NCBI GenBank assembly: GCA_002293125.1
Contig: DBCR01000019.1
Span: 1-34,478 of the forward strand
Reading direction: 5' to 3'
DNA: 34,478 nt
DNA from: Opitutia bacterium UBA953
GTDB taxonomy: Bacteria; Verrucomicrobiota; Verrucomicrobiia; Opitutales; UBA953
Numbering within the stretch: the stretch's first letter is position 1; the number at the start of each line of letters is the position of its first letter. Positions 15,842 to 23,319 of the stretch are shown piece after piece. A program made the position numbers and the translations under genes. The notes under the pieces were generated by a model. That model was not told the origin of the DNA and made no database searches. It saw only the letters and a program-made list of their open reading frames with translations.

Positions 15842-17926
15842 ATGCTCCTACGCCTTTCCCTCCTCTGCCTCCTCTCCCTGCGCCTCGTCGCCGCGGAGAC
15901 TTATGACGTCGTCATCTATGGCGGCACCTCCGCCGGCGTGATCGCCGCGGTCCAGGCCAAGAAGCTGGGTAAGTCCGTGGTGATCGTCGGACCCGATGTC
16001 CACCTCGGCGGCCTCAGCAGCGGCGGCCTGGGCTATACGGACACGGGCAATAAAGCCGTCATCGGCGGCCTGGCCCGTAACTTCTACCACCGCGTCTGGG
16101 TGGAATACCAGAAGCCGGAGACATGGAAGTGGCAGAAGACCGAGGCGTTCGGCAACAAGGGCCAAGGCACGGTGGCCATGGACAAGGACGAGCGGACGAT
16201 GTGGATCTTCGAACCAAGCGTGGCCGAGAAGGTCTTCGAGGACTATGTGAAGGAATTCGGCCTGCGCGTCCTGCGAGACGAATGGCTCGATCGCGCCAAG
16301 GGCGTACGCGTCGTCGAGGGACGTATCGCCGAGATCACGATGCTGTCCGGAAAATCCTTTAAGGGGAAGATGTTCATCGACGCGACCTACGAGGGCGACC
16401 TCTTGGCCGCGGCCGGTGTCAGCTTCCATGTCGGCCGCGAAGCCAATGCCACCTACGGCGAAGAATGGAACGGCAACCAGGTCGGCATCCTCCACCACGG
16501 CCATCACTTCGGCGCAGTGAAGAAGCCGGTCAGCGCCTATAAAATCCCCGGCGACCCTGCCTCCGGCCTCCTGCCCCGGATCTCCACCGACGCCCCCGGT
16601 GTGCGCGGCGAAGGCGATAAGCGCGTCCAGGCCTACTGCTACCGCTGGTGCGCGACCGACCATCCGGACAACCGCATCCCCTTCCCGAAGCCGCCAGGCT
16701 ACGACGCTTCCCAGTATGAGCTCCTCGTCCGCGTCCTCGACGCCGGCTGGCGCCAGACGTTCCACAAGTTCGACCTCCTGCCCAACCGCAAGACGGACAC
16801 CAACAACCACGGCCCGTTCAGCTTCGATAACATTGGGATGAACTACGACTACCCCGAGGCGTCGTACGAACGCCGGAGGGAGATCCTCGCTGAACATCGC
16901 ACCTACCAGCAAGGGCTGCTCTGGTTCCTTGCCAACGACCCGCGCGTGCCGGCCGACGTCCGTGAAGAAGCTAACCGCTGGGGCCTGCCGAAGGACGAGT
17001 TCAAGGACAACGGTCACTGGCCCCACCAAATCTACGTCCGCGAAGCCCGTCGCATGGTCGGGGCGTTCGTGATGACCGAGAACGAGCTGACGAAGAAGCA
17101 GCCGACGCCGGACTCGGTCGGCATGGGTTCGTACACGATCGACTCCCATAACGTCCGCCGGTACGTCACGCCGGAAGGTCACGTGCAGAACGAAGGCGAC
17201 ATCGGCGTGCCGATCTCCCCTTACTCCATCGCTTACGGCTCGTTGGTGCCTAAGCGTGGCGAGATCGCCAACCTCTTCGCGCCGGTCGCCTGCAGCGCCT
17301 CGCACATCGACTACGGTTCGATTCGCATGGAACCCGTCTTCATGATCCTCGCGCAGTCGGCCGCCACCGCCGCCGCCCTCGCGATCGAAGGTAATCTGGC
17401 CGTGCAGGATGTCCCCTACGCGGCCTTGCGCGCCCGCCTGCTCGCCGACGGCCAGGTGTTGGAGCACGAATCCTCCAAGCTCAAGCCGAAGGGCCATGGC
17501 TCGGCCAAGCCGGCCGCCGCGCTCCCGGGCGTGACGGTCGACGACGACGAGGCCACGCTCTCCGGAGAATGGAAACAGAGCTCCGCCAACGGCGGCTTCG
17601 TCGGCTCAGGCTATCGTCACGACGACAAGGGCGCCAAGGGTGCCTTGTCCGCGACGTTCGCCACGAAACTCCCTAAAGCCGGTAAGCACGAGGTCTTCCT
17701 CACGATTGTCCCGAACGCCAACCGCGCGACGAACGCCAAGGTGAGCATCCTCCACGCGGGCGGCCAGACCGAGCGGGTGGTGAACCTCAGCAAGGGCCCA
17801 GAGAATCGACTCGTCTCCTTGGGCATCTACGATTTCTCCGACCGGACGGACGCACGGGTCATCGTCAGCAACGAGGGCGCCGACGGCTATGTGCTCATCG
17901 ACGCGGTAAACTGGCAGGCCCGCTGA
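15842..17926 (+). CDS. Exported FAD-dependent oxidoreductase with C-terminal golvesin/xanthan-lyase-type domain
   Basis: 694 residues. A signal peptide (LRLSLLCLLSLRLVAAE) precedes a dinucleotide-binding fold: VVIYGGTSAG with the glycine motif at 27-32, followed by HLGGLSSGGLGYTDTG, the pattern of the FAD-dependent oxidoreductase family PF12831. Residues about 563-694 form a separate beta-sandwich (VDDDEATLSGEWKQS ... GYVLIDAVNW) resembling the golvesin/xanthan-lyase carbohydrate-binding domain. The likely role is oxidation of a glycan or its sugar while bound through the C-terminal domain; the substrate is unknown. Export of an FAD enzyme through Sec requires cofactor loading outside, and no twin-arginine signal is seen. 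It stands alone between cassettes 1 and 2, with an 11-base direct repeat in its promoter. Confidence 0.88.
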   Translation: MLLRLSLLCLLSLRLVAAETYDVVIYGGTSAGVIAAVQAKKLGKSVVIVGPDVHLGGLSSGGLGYTDTGNKAVIGGLARNFYHRVWVEYQKPETWKWQKTEAFGNKGQGTVAMDKDERTMWIFEPSVAEKVFEDYVKEFGLRVLRDEWLDRAKGVRVVEGRIAEITMLSGKSFKGKMFIDATYEGDLLAAAGVSFHVGREANATYGEEWNGNQVGILHHGHHFGAVKKPVSAYKIPGDPASGLLPRISTDAPGVRGEGDKRVQAYCYRWCATDHPDNRIPFPKPPGYDASQYELLVRVLDAGWRQTFHKFDLLPNRKTDTNNHGPFSFDNIGMNYDYPEASYERRREILAEHRTYQQGLLWFLANDPRVPADVREEANRWGLPKDEFKDNGHWPHQIYVREARRMVGAFVMTENELTKKQPTPDSVGMGSYTIDSHNVRRYVTPEGHVQNEGDIGVPISPYSIAYGSLVPKRGEIANLFAPVACSASHIDYGSIRMEPVFMILAQSAATAAALAIEGNLAVQDVPYAALRARLLADGQVLEHESSKLKPKGHGSAKPAAALPGVTVDDDEATLSGEWKQSSANGGFVGSGYRHDDKGAKGALSATFATKLPKAGKHEVFLTIVPNANRATNAKVSILHAGGQTERVVNLSKGPENRLVSLGIYDFSDRTDARVIVSNEGADGYVLIDAVNWQAR

Positions 17927-17988
17927 GGGACTTTCCCTAGAAATCATTTGAAACCCCGGGGGCGAAGGGTTGTCTTAAGGTCATCCCC
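17927..17988 (+). promoter_or_regulatory. Short intergenic region with candidate promoter of cassette 2
   Basis: A weak hairpin (AGGGA, CTT, TCCCT at 17926-17938) follows the FAD gene stop but has no T-tract. TTGAAA at 17948-17953 and TCTTAA at 17973-17978, 19 bases apart with CCCCGGGG in between, form a possible promoter. It would start transcription about four bases before the ATG at 17989. AAGG eight bases before the ATG could alternatively be a weak ribosome binding site. Confidence 0.35.
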
Positions 17989-20900
17989 ATGCGCGTCCTG
18001 CCTTTAGTCGCCCCCTTGCTTGTCGCCGGCCTCCTCGGAGCCGCCGAAACCGCCGACACGGTCCGCTTCAACCGCGACATCCGTCCGATCATGTCGGACA
18101 CCTGCTTCCATTGCCACGGCTTCGATCCGAAGTCCCGCAAAGGTGGCCTACGCCTGGACATTCGCGAGGATGCGCTGAAGGCCGGTAAGAGCGGCGAGAT
18201 CGCCATCGTACCTGGAAAGCCAGAACAGAGCGAGATCATCAAACGTATCTTCTCGACCGACGCCGAAGACATCATGCCCGAAAAGGAGTCGCACAAGACC
18301 CTCACGGCCGCCCAGAAAGAACTCTTCCGACGCTGGGTCGCCCAAGGCGCCGTGTACGAACCGCACTGGGCCTACAAGCCGCTCGAAGCCCCGGTCGTGC
18401 CTGCCCTACCGGCCGGCGGTAAGAATCCGATCGACGCTTTCATCGGCGCCAAGCTGGCCGAGAAGAAAATCGCCCCTTCCGCGGAAGCCACCAAAGAACG
18501 CTTGCTGCGTCGCGTCTCGTTTGACCTGACCGGCCTGCCGCCCACGCCCGCCGAGACCGCCGTCTTCCTGGCCGACAACTCCGCCGATGCCTATGAGAAG
18601 CAGGTCGATCGCCTGCTGGCCTCGACCCACTTCGGTGAACGCATGGCGATCTGGTGGCTCGATGTCGCCCGCTACGCCGATACGGTCGGCTTCCACGGCG
18701 ACCAGAACCAACGCATCTTCCCCTACCGCGACTACGTCATCAAGGCGTTCAATGACAACAAGCCGTTCGACGTCTTCACCCGCGAGCAGCTCGCGGGCGA
18801 TCTACTGCCTAACCCGACCGATGAACAGCTCGTCGCGAGCGGCTATAACCGCCTGAACATGATGACCCGCGAAGGCGGCGCCCAGGCGAAGGAATACCTT
18901 TCGAAATACGGCGCCGAACGCGTGCGCTCCGTCTCCAACGCCTGGCTGGGCAGCACCTTCGGCTGCGCCGAGTGCCATGACCATAAGTTCGACCCGATCA
19001 AGTCCGCCGACTTCTATACCCTGCAGGCTTTCTTTGCGGACGTGAAACAGTGGGGCGTCTACGCGGACTACAATTACACCCCCGAACCCGAACTCAAGGG
19101 CGTCGGCAACGAACACCCTTTCTATCCGGAAGTCCGCAGCAAGAACGCCTACCTCAGCAAGAAAGATGCCGAGTTCCGCGCCCAGCTCGCATCTTTCTAT
19201 GAAAAGACCTTAGCCGAACAGAAGGACCTGACCGAGATCTCCGCCTGGCAGAAAGGTATCGCAGCCTTCTTATCCGAGAATCCGACCGGACTGACCGCTC
19301 CCGCCGGCACCTCCTTCCTTAAGGCCGCCCCGCCAGCCGCGCCTGCCAAAAAAGCGCCCGTGAAAACCGACGCGTCTGCGGCCGCCAAGAAGCCGGCCGC
19401 CAAGAAGGCCGTCGTCGCCGTCGCGGCTCCCGTAGCTTTCGCGGCCGGCGCCTCCATCAAGATGCCCAAGGGCGTCGCCAAAGGCGAAGACTTCGTCATC
19501 ACGCTCAACGCCAGCAACCCGCCCATCGCCTCGGTCCGTATCGACCTGCCCAAGGGCTCCCTGCCGGCCGGCTCCGCCGCCAACATCAACGTCCGCTTCG
19601 GCATCCTCGACGCCAAGGGCAAGGAACGTCCGGTCGCCTTCCACCTAGCCGACGCCACGCATCGTGAACCACGCTACAAGAGCTCCGTCGAAGCGACCGA
19701 CATCAACGCAGGCTGGTCCCTGAAGATGCCTGACGCCGACGTCCATGCGGTCTGGCTGCTCGACTCGCCGGTCGCGGTGAAGGCCGATGAGAAGTTCGTG
19801 GTCCATCTCGAAAGCAACGCCGCTCTGACTCTCAAAGTTTCCGTCTCGCCGGTCGCCCATGACAACCCGTTGAAGGCGACTTCCCCGGAGACCCTCGCCA
19901 TCCTTAAGGAATCCCCCCTCACGCCGGCCAGCATGGGGCTCTACCTAAACTCCCGCGGCACCGACCGTGCCACGCTCGCGAAGTCCCGGGCGATTGTCGG
20001 CAATATCCGCCGCCAGCGCGACGGCTACGCGTGGTCAATGGTCACCCAGGCCGCCAAGCCGCTCACGGTCCGCATCTTGCCTCGCGGCAACTTCCTCGAC
20101 GAGACTGGTCCGATCGTCCTCCCGACGACGCCTTCGTTCCTCCCCGGACTGCGCACGAGCACCGAAGAAAAGCGCCTCACCCGCCTCGATCTCGCCAACT
20201 GGATCACCTCCAAGGATAATCCGATCACCGGCCGCACGGTCATGAACCGGCTTTGGCAGATCTTCCATGGCACCGGCCTCAGCGCTGGTCTCGATGACCT
20301 TGGCTCGCAAGGCGAACTGCCCTCGCATCCGGAGCTGCTTGAATGGTTGTCCGTGGAGTTCCGCGACAAGGGCTGGGACATGAAGAAGATGGTCCGTCTG
20401 ATGGTCACGAGCCGCACCTACCGTCAGAGCAGCAGCCTACGCCCCGACCTCAAGGAGCTCGATCCGAACAACCGCTTGCTCGCCTCGCAGAATCCCCGTC
20501 GCCTCGACGCCGAATTCGTCCGCGACAACGCCCTCTTCATCGCCGGACTCCTCAATGTCGCCGATGTCGGCGGGCCCAGCGTGATGCCTTACCAGCCCGA
20601 AGGCTATTACGAGCCGATTCAATTCCCCAACCGCACCTATGTCGCGAGCAAGGACTCCGACCAATGGCGCCGTGGACTTTACATGCACTGGCAACGCATG
20701 TTCCTGCATCCGATGCTGATCAACTTCGACGCCCCCTCCCGCGACGAATGCACCGCGCTTCGTAATTACAGCAACACCCCGCAGCAGGCCCTGACCCTCC
20801 TCAACGATCCGACCTTCGTGGAAGCCGCCCGCGCCATGGCCGCCCGCCTGCTGGCGCAGCCTTCCGCCGATCGCCTCAGCCACGGCTTCCGCCTCGCGAT

Positions 20901-21111
20901 GGGTCGCGACATGAAGCCCGCCGAGCGCCCGTCGCTGGAGAAGCTGATCGCCGAGCAGACGGCTTATTACAAAGCCAACCCCGCCGAAGCCGCCAAGCTG
21001 ATCAAGATCGGCTTCAGCCAGTCGATCGCCGACGATCCGGCCGAACTCGCCGCCTGGACGCAGGCCTGCCGCGTCCTCCTCAATTCCCACGAAGCGATCA
21101 CCCGCTACTAA
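17989..21111 (+). CDS. DUF1549/DUF1553 exported cytochrome-like protein, cassette 2
   Basis: 1040 residues with a Sec signal peptide (PLVAPLLVAGLLGAAE). A planctomycete-type cytochrome domain has CFHCHG (Cys39, Cys42, His43). DUF1549 runs from about 147 to 355 and holds the second CxxCH within CAECHDHKFDP (Cys326, Cys329, His330). Residues 445-484 are a linker of mostly Ala, Lys and Pro (PAAPAKKAPVK and similar), followed by a beta-rich segment and then DUF1553 from about 734 to 1000. The family's reaction is unknown; two haem-type motifs suggest electron transfer. The stop lies four bases before the DUF1501 partner. The 1023-base spacing between the two CxxCH motifs is not conserved with copy 1, but the motifs are. 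Confidence 0.92.
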   Translation: MRVLPLVAPLLVAGLLGAAETADTVRFNRDIRPIMSDTCFHCHGFDPKSRKGGLRLDIREDALKAGKSGEIAIVPGKPEQSEIIKRIFSTDAEDIMPEKESHKTLTAAQKELFRRWVAQGAVYEPHWAYKPLEAPVVPALPAGGKNPIDAFIGAKLAEKKIAPSAEATKERLLRRVSFDLTGLPPTPAETAVFLADNSADAYEKQVDRLLASTHFGERMAIWWLDVARYADTVGFHGDQNQRIFPYRDYVIKAFNDNKPFDVFTREQLAGDLLPNPTDEQLVASGYNRLNMMTREGGAQAKEYLSKYGAERVRSVSNAWLGSTFGCAECHDHKFDPIKSADFYTLQAFFADVKQWGVYADYNYTPEPELKGVGNEHPFYPEVRSKNAYLSKKDAEFRAQLASFYEKTLAEQKDLTEISAWQKGIAAFLSENPTGLTAPAGTSFLKAAPPAAPAKKAPVKTDASAAAKKPAAKKAVVAVAAPVAFAAGASIKMPKGVAKGEDFVITLNASNPPIASVRIDLPKGSLPAGSAANINVRFGILDAKGKERPVAFHLADATHREPRYKSSVEATDINAGWSLKMPDADVHAVWLLDSPVAVKADEKFVVHLESNAALTLKVSVSPVAHDNPLKATSPETLAILKESPLTPASMGLYLNSRGTDRATLAKSRAIVGNIRRQRDGYAWSMVTQAAKPLTVRILPRGNFLDETGPIVLPTTPSFLPGLRTSTEEKRLTRLDLANWITSKDNPITGRTVMNRLWQIFHGTGLSAGLDDLGSQGELPSHPELLEWLSVEFRDKGWDMKKMVRLMVTSRTYRQSSSLRPDLKELDPNNRLLASQNPRRLDAEFVRDNALFIAGLLNVADVGGPSVMPYQPEGYYEPIQFPNRTYVASKDSDQWRRGLYMHWQRMFLHPMLINFDAPSRDECTALRNYSNTPQQALTLLNDPTFVEAARAMAARLLAQPSADRLSHGFRLAMGRDMKPAERPSLEKLIAEQTAYYKANPAEAAKLIKIGFSQSIADDPAELAAWTQACRVLLNSHEAITRY

Positions 21112-21115
21112 GCCC

Positions 21116-22552
21116 ATGCGCCCTTACGACCCCGTCGCCCATGCCCTGTCGATCAACCGACGGAGCTTCCTCACCAAGAGCGCCTACGGCCTCGGCAGCG
21201 CGGCTTTCGCCATGCTCGCCGCGAAGTCGGGTTTCGGCGACCTGCACGCCGCCCCTTTCTCCAAGGGCGCGCTCAAGGTGGCGCACCTGCCGGTGAAGGC
21301 CAAGCGGGTCATCTTCCTTTGCATGGCGGGCGGCCCCCCCCACCTGGAGCTCTTCGACAACAAACCAGTCCTCAAGAAACTCCACGACCAACCGTTCCCG
21401 GAATCGTTCACCAAGGGTAAGCAGATCGCCCAGCTCCAGAATGCGGTCCTTAAGGCCCGTGGCGGCTCCTTCGAATTCAAGAAGTGGGGCAAGTCGGGCA
21501 TGGAACTCACCGACATCTTCCCGCACATCGGCTCCGTCGCCGACGACCTCTGCGTCGTGCGCTCGCTGAAGACGGAACAGATCAACCACGACACGGCCCA
21601 CGCGTTCTTCAACACCGGTTCGATCATCAAGGGCCGACCGAGCATGGGCTCTTGGCTGCTGTACGGCCTTGGCTCGGAGACCGAGAACCTGCCGGGCTAC
21701 ATCGTGCTGACCTCCACCGGTCGCACGGGCCAGCAGCCGATCTCCTCCCGCCAGTGGTCCAGCGGCGTCCTGCCCAGCAAGTATCAGGGCATCCAGTTCC
21801 AATCCAAGGGCGAAGCGGTCCACTATATCGGCAACCCCGAAGGCGTCTGCCAGAGCACCCAACGTCAGGTCATCGACGAGATCCGCCGCCTCAACGGCCA
21901 GCTCGCCGAAGAGACCGTCGATCCCGAGATCGCCACGCGCGTGGCCCAGTACGAGATGGCCTTCAAGATGCAGTCGAGCGTCCCGGAGCTGCTCGACTTC
22001 AAGAGCGAGTCGGCGAAGACCATCGAAGCCTACGGCATCAAGGAGATCGGCGACGGCTCCTTCGCCTCCAATTGCCTCATGGCCCGCCGCCTCGCGGAAC
22101 GCGGCGTGCGCATGATCCAGCTCTACCACCGTGCGTGGGATCTCCACGGCGGCCTTGATAACGGCATGAAGATGGGCGCGGAAGACGTCGACAAGGCGAC
22201 CGGCGCCCTCATCCGCGACCTGAAGGAACGCGGCATGCTCGACGATACGCTGATCCTTTGGGGGGGAGAATTCGGCCGCACCCCGATGGGCCAAGGCACC
22301 GGCCGCGACCACCATATCGCGGGCTATTCGGTCTTCCTCGCGGGCGGCGGCGTCAAGGCCGGCACGACCTACGGCGCCACCGACGAGCTGGGCTACAACG
22401 CTGTCGAGAACGTCGTCGATGTCCATGACCTGCACGCCACCATGCTCGCCTTGATGGGCATCGATCACCATCGCCTGAACGTGAAATACCAAGGCCTCGA
22501 CGTCCGCCTCACCGGCGTCGCGGGCAAGGTGGTCAAGGGCATCATGGCCTAG
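21116..22552 (+). CDS. DUF1501 Tat-exported protein, cassette 2
   Basis: 478 residues, four bases after the cytochrome-like gene. The N-terminus NRRSFLTKSAYGLGSAAFAML is a twin-arginine signal. Near residue 75, the family motif reads GGPPHLELFD, where the other two copies have an Asp (DTFD, DLFD), so a likely metal ligand is Glu here. WGGEFGRTP, GRDHHIAG and DVHDLHATML are present near the C-terminus. The coding sequence contains an eight-C run (21334-21341) and a seven-G run (22260-22266), both rare in the other two copies at the same sites. Function is unknown; co-transcription with the partner is likely from the spacing. Confidence 0.9.
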   Translation: MRPYDPVAHALSINRRSFLTKSAYGLGSAAFAMLAAKSGFGDLHAAPFSKGALKVAHLPVKAKRVIFLCMAGGPPHLELFDNKPVLKKLHDQPFPESFTKGKQIAQLQNAVLKARGGSFEFKKWGKSGMELTDIFPHIGSVADDLCVVRSLKTEQINHDTAHAFFNTGSIIKGRPSMGSWLLYGLGSETENLPGYIVLTSTGRTGQQPISSRQWSSGVLPSKYQGIQFQSKGEAVHYIGNPEGVCQSTQRQVIDEIRRLNGQLAEETVDPEIATRVAQYEMAFKMQSSVPELLDFKSESAKTIEAYGIKEIGDGSFASNCLMARRLAERGVRMIQLYHRAWDLHGGLDNGMKMGAEDVDKATGALIRDLKERGMLDDTLILWGGEFGRTPMGQGTGRDHHIAGYSVFLAGGGVKAGTTYGATDELGYNAVENVVDVHDLHATMLALMGIDHHRLNVKYQGLDVRLTGVAGKVVKGIMA

Positions 22553-22555
22553 CGG

Positions 22556-22592
22556 TAAACGACACTTAAACGCCGTTAAAATTCGGCGTTTA
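22556..22592 (+). promoter_or_regulatory. Phased TAAACG repeats and hairpin after cassette 2, before the DUF1080 gene
   Basis: TAAACG occurs at 22556-22561 and 22567-22572, 11 bases apart (one helical turn), and inverted as CGTTTA at 22587-22592. The last two form a nine-base perfect stem (TAAACGCCG and CGGCGTTTA) around the loop TTAAAATT. No T-tract follows, so it may be an operator rather than, or as well as, a terminator. CATAAG at 22616-22621, eight bases before the ATG at 22630, is a -10 candidate. Confidence 0.5.
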
Positions 22593-22629
22593 GACTTCAA
22601 TGGTCAGGGGGTATTCATAAGGTCGAACC

Positions 22630-23280
22630 ATGCCCCTCCACCGCCTCAGCCTGACGGTCGCCCTACTGGCGTCCGCCTTCGTCAACGCCTTCGCCGCCGA
22701 CGCGATCACGCCGTCCGCGAAGACCGAACTCTTCAACGGCAAAGACACCGCCGGCTGGTCTGTCTTCCCGGAAGCCGGCAAGGATTCCTGGTCCATCAAG
22801 GACGGCATCCTCGCGTGCACCGGCAAGCCTAGCGGCTTCCTCCGCACCACCCAAAGCTACAAGCAGTATCGCTTCACCGTCGAATGGCGCTTCACCAAGC
22901 CGGGCAACACCGGCGTGGTCGTGCACATGACGCCTCCCGACGCGGTCTGGCCGAAGAGCATCGAGTGCCAAGGCATGCACAAGAACCAAGGCGACTTCTA
23001 CTTCTGGAATGGCGCCACGCTCACAGGTGGCACCGAGCTCAAGGACAAGAAGAGCGGCAAGATCCGCGGCTACCGTCTGGGCAAGCAGGCCGATGCCGAA
23101 AAGCCGGCCGGCGAATGGAACACCTTCACCACGGTCTGCGACGGCAATACGGTCACGATCCTCGTCAACGGCAAGGAAGTGAACAAGGCCACCGGCACGA
23201 ATCTCTCCGAAGGCTTCATCGGCCTCCAAGTCGAAGGTGGCGCCTTCGAAGTCAAGCGCTGCACCCTCGAGCCCCTGTAA
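22630..23280 (+). CDS. DUF1080 protein (3-keto-disaccharide hydrolase family), one domain
   Basis: 216 residues with a signal peptide (LSLTVALLASAFVNAFAA). A single DUF1080 domain begins with the hallmark LFNGKDTAGW (34-43) and ends in the beta-strand pair GFIGLQVEGGAFEVKRCTL. The domain has a concanavalin-type jelly-roll fold; family members include 3-keto-glucoside/3-keto-disaccharide hydrolases, so cleavage of oxidised glycosides is a reasonable guess. The Trp-Asn-Gly segment (YFWNGA) and CQGMHKNQG are features of this subgroup. It starts 77 bases after the DUF1501 gene and is followed, 39 bases later, by a two-domain paralogue. AAGG seven bases before the ATG might serve as a weak ribosome binding site. 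Confidence 0.88.
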   Translation: MPLHRLSLTVALLASAFVNAFAADAITPSAKTELFNGKDTAGWSVFPEAGKDSWSIKDGILACTGKPSGFLRTTQSYKQYRFTVEWRFTKPGNTGVVVHMTPPDAVWPKSIECQGMHKNQGDFYFWNGATLTGGTELKDKKSGKIRGYRLGKQADAEKPAGEWNTFTTVCDGNTVTILVNGKEVNKATGTNLSEGFIGLQVEGGAFEVKRCTLEPL

Positions 23281-23319
23281 TCAGACTACCCCTTCCCCTA
23301 CCCCTACCCCTCTTTGGTC
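23281..23319 (+). repeat. Tandem TACCCC hexamers (G-quadruplex motif on the minus strand)
   Basis: Four hexamers, TACCCC, TTCCCC, TACCCC and TACCCC, fill 23287-23310 in the 39-base gap between the two DUF1080 genes. The minus strand therefore has four GGGG runs separated by two bases each, a canonical quadruplex pattern. It ends ten bases before the ATG at 23320. Confidence 0.8.

Noticed and set aside
17926..17938. Hairpin after the FAD oxidoreductase gene as terminator.
   Set aside because: Five-base stem with three-base loop and no T-tract; listed only within the intergenic region.
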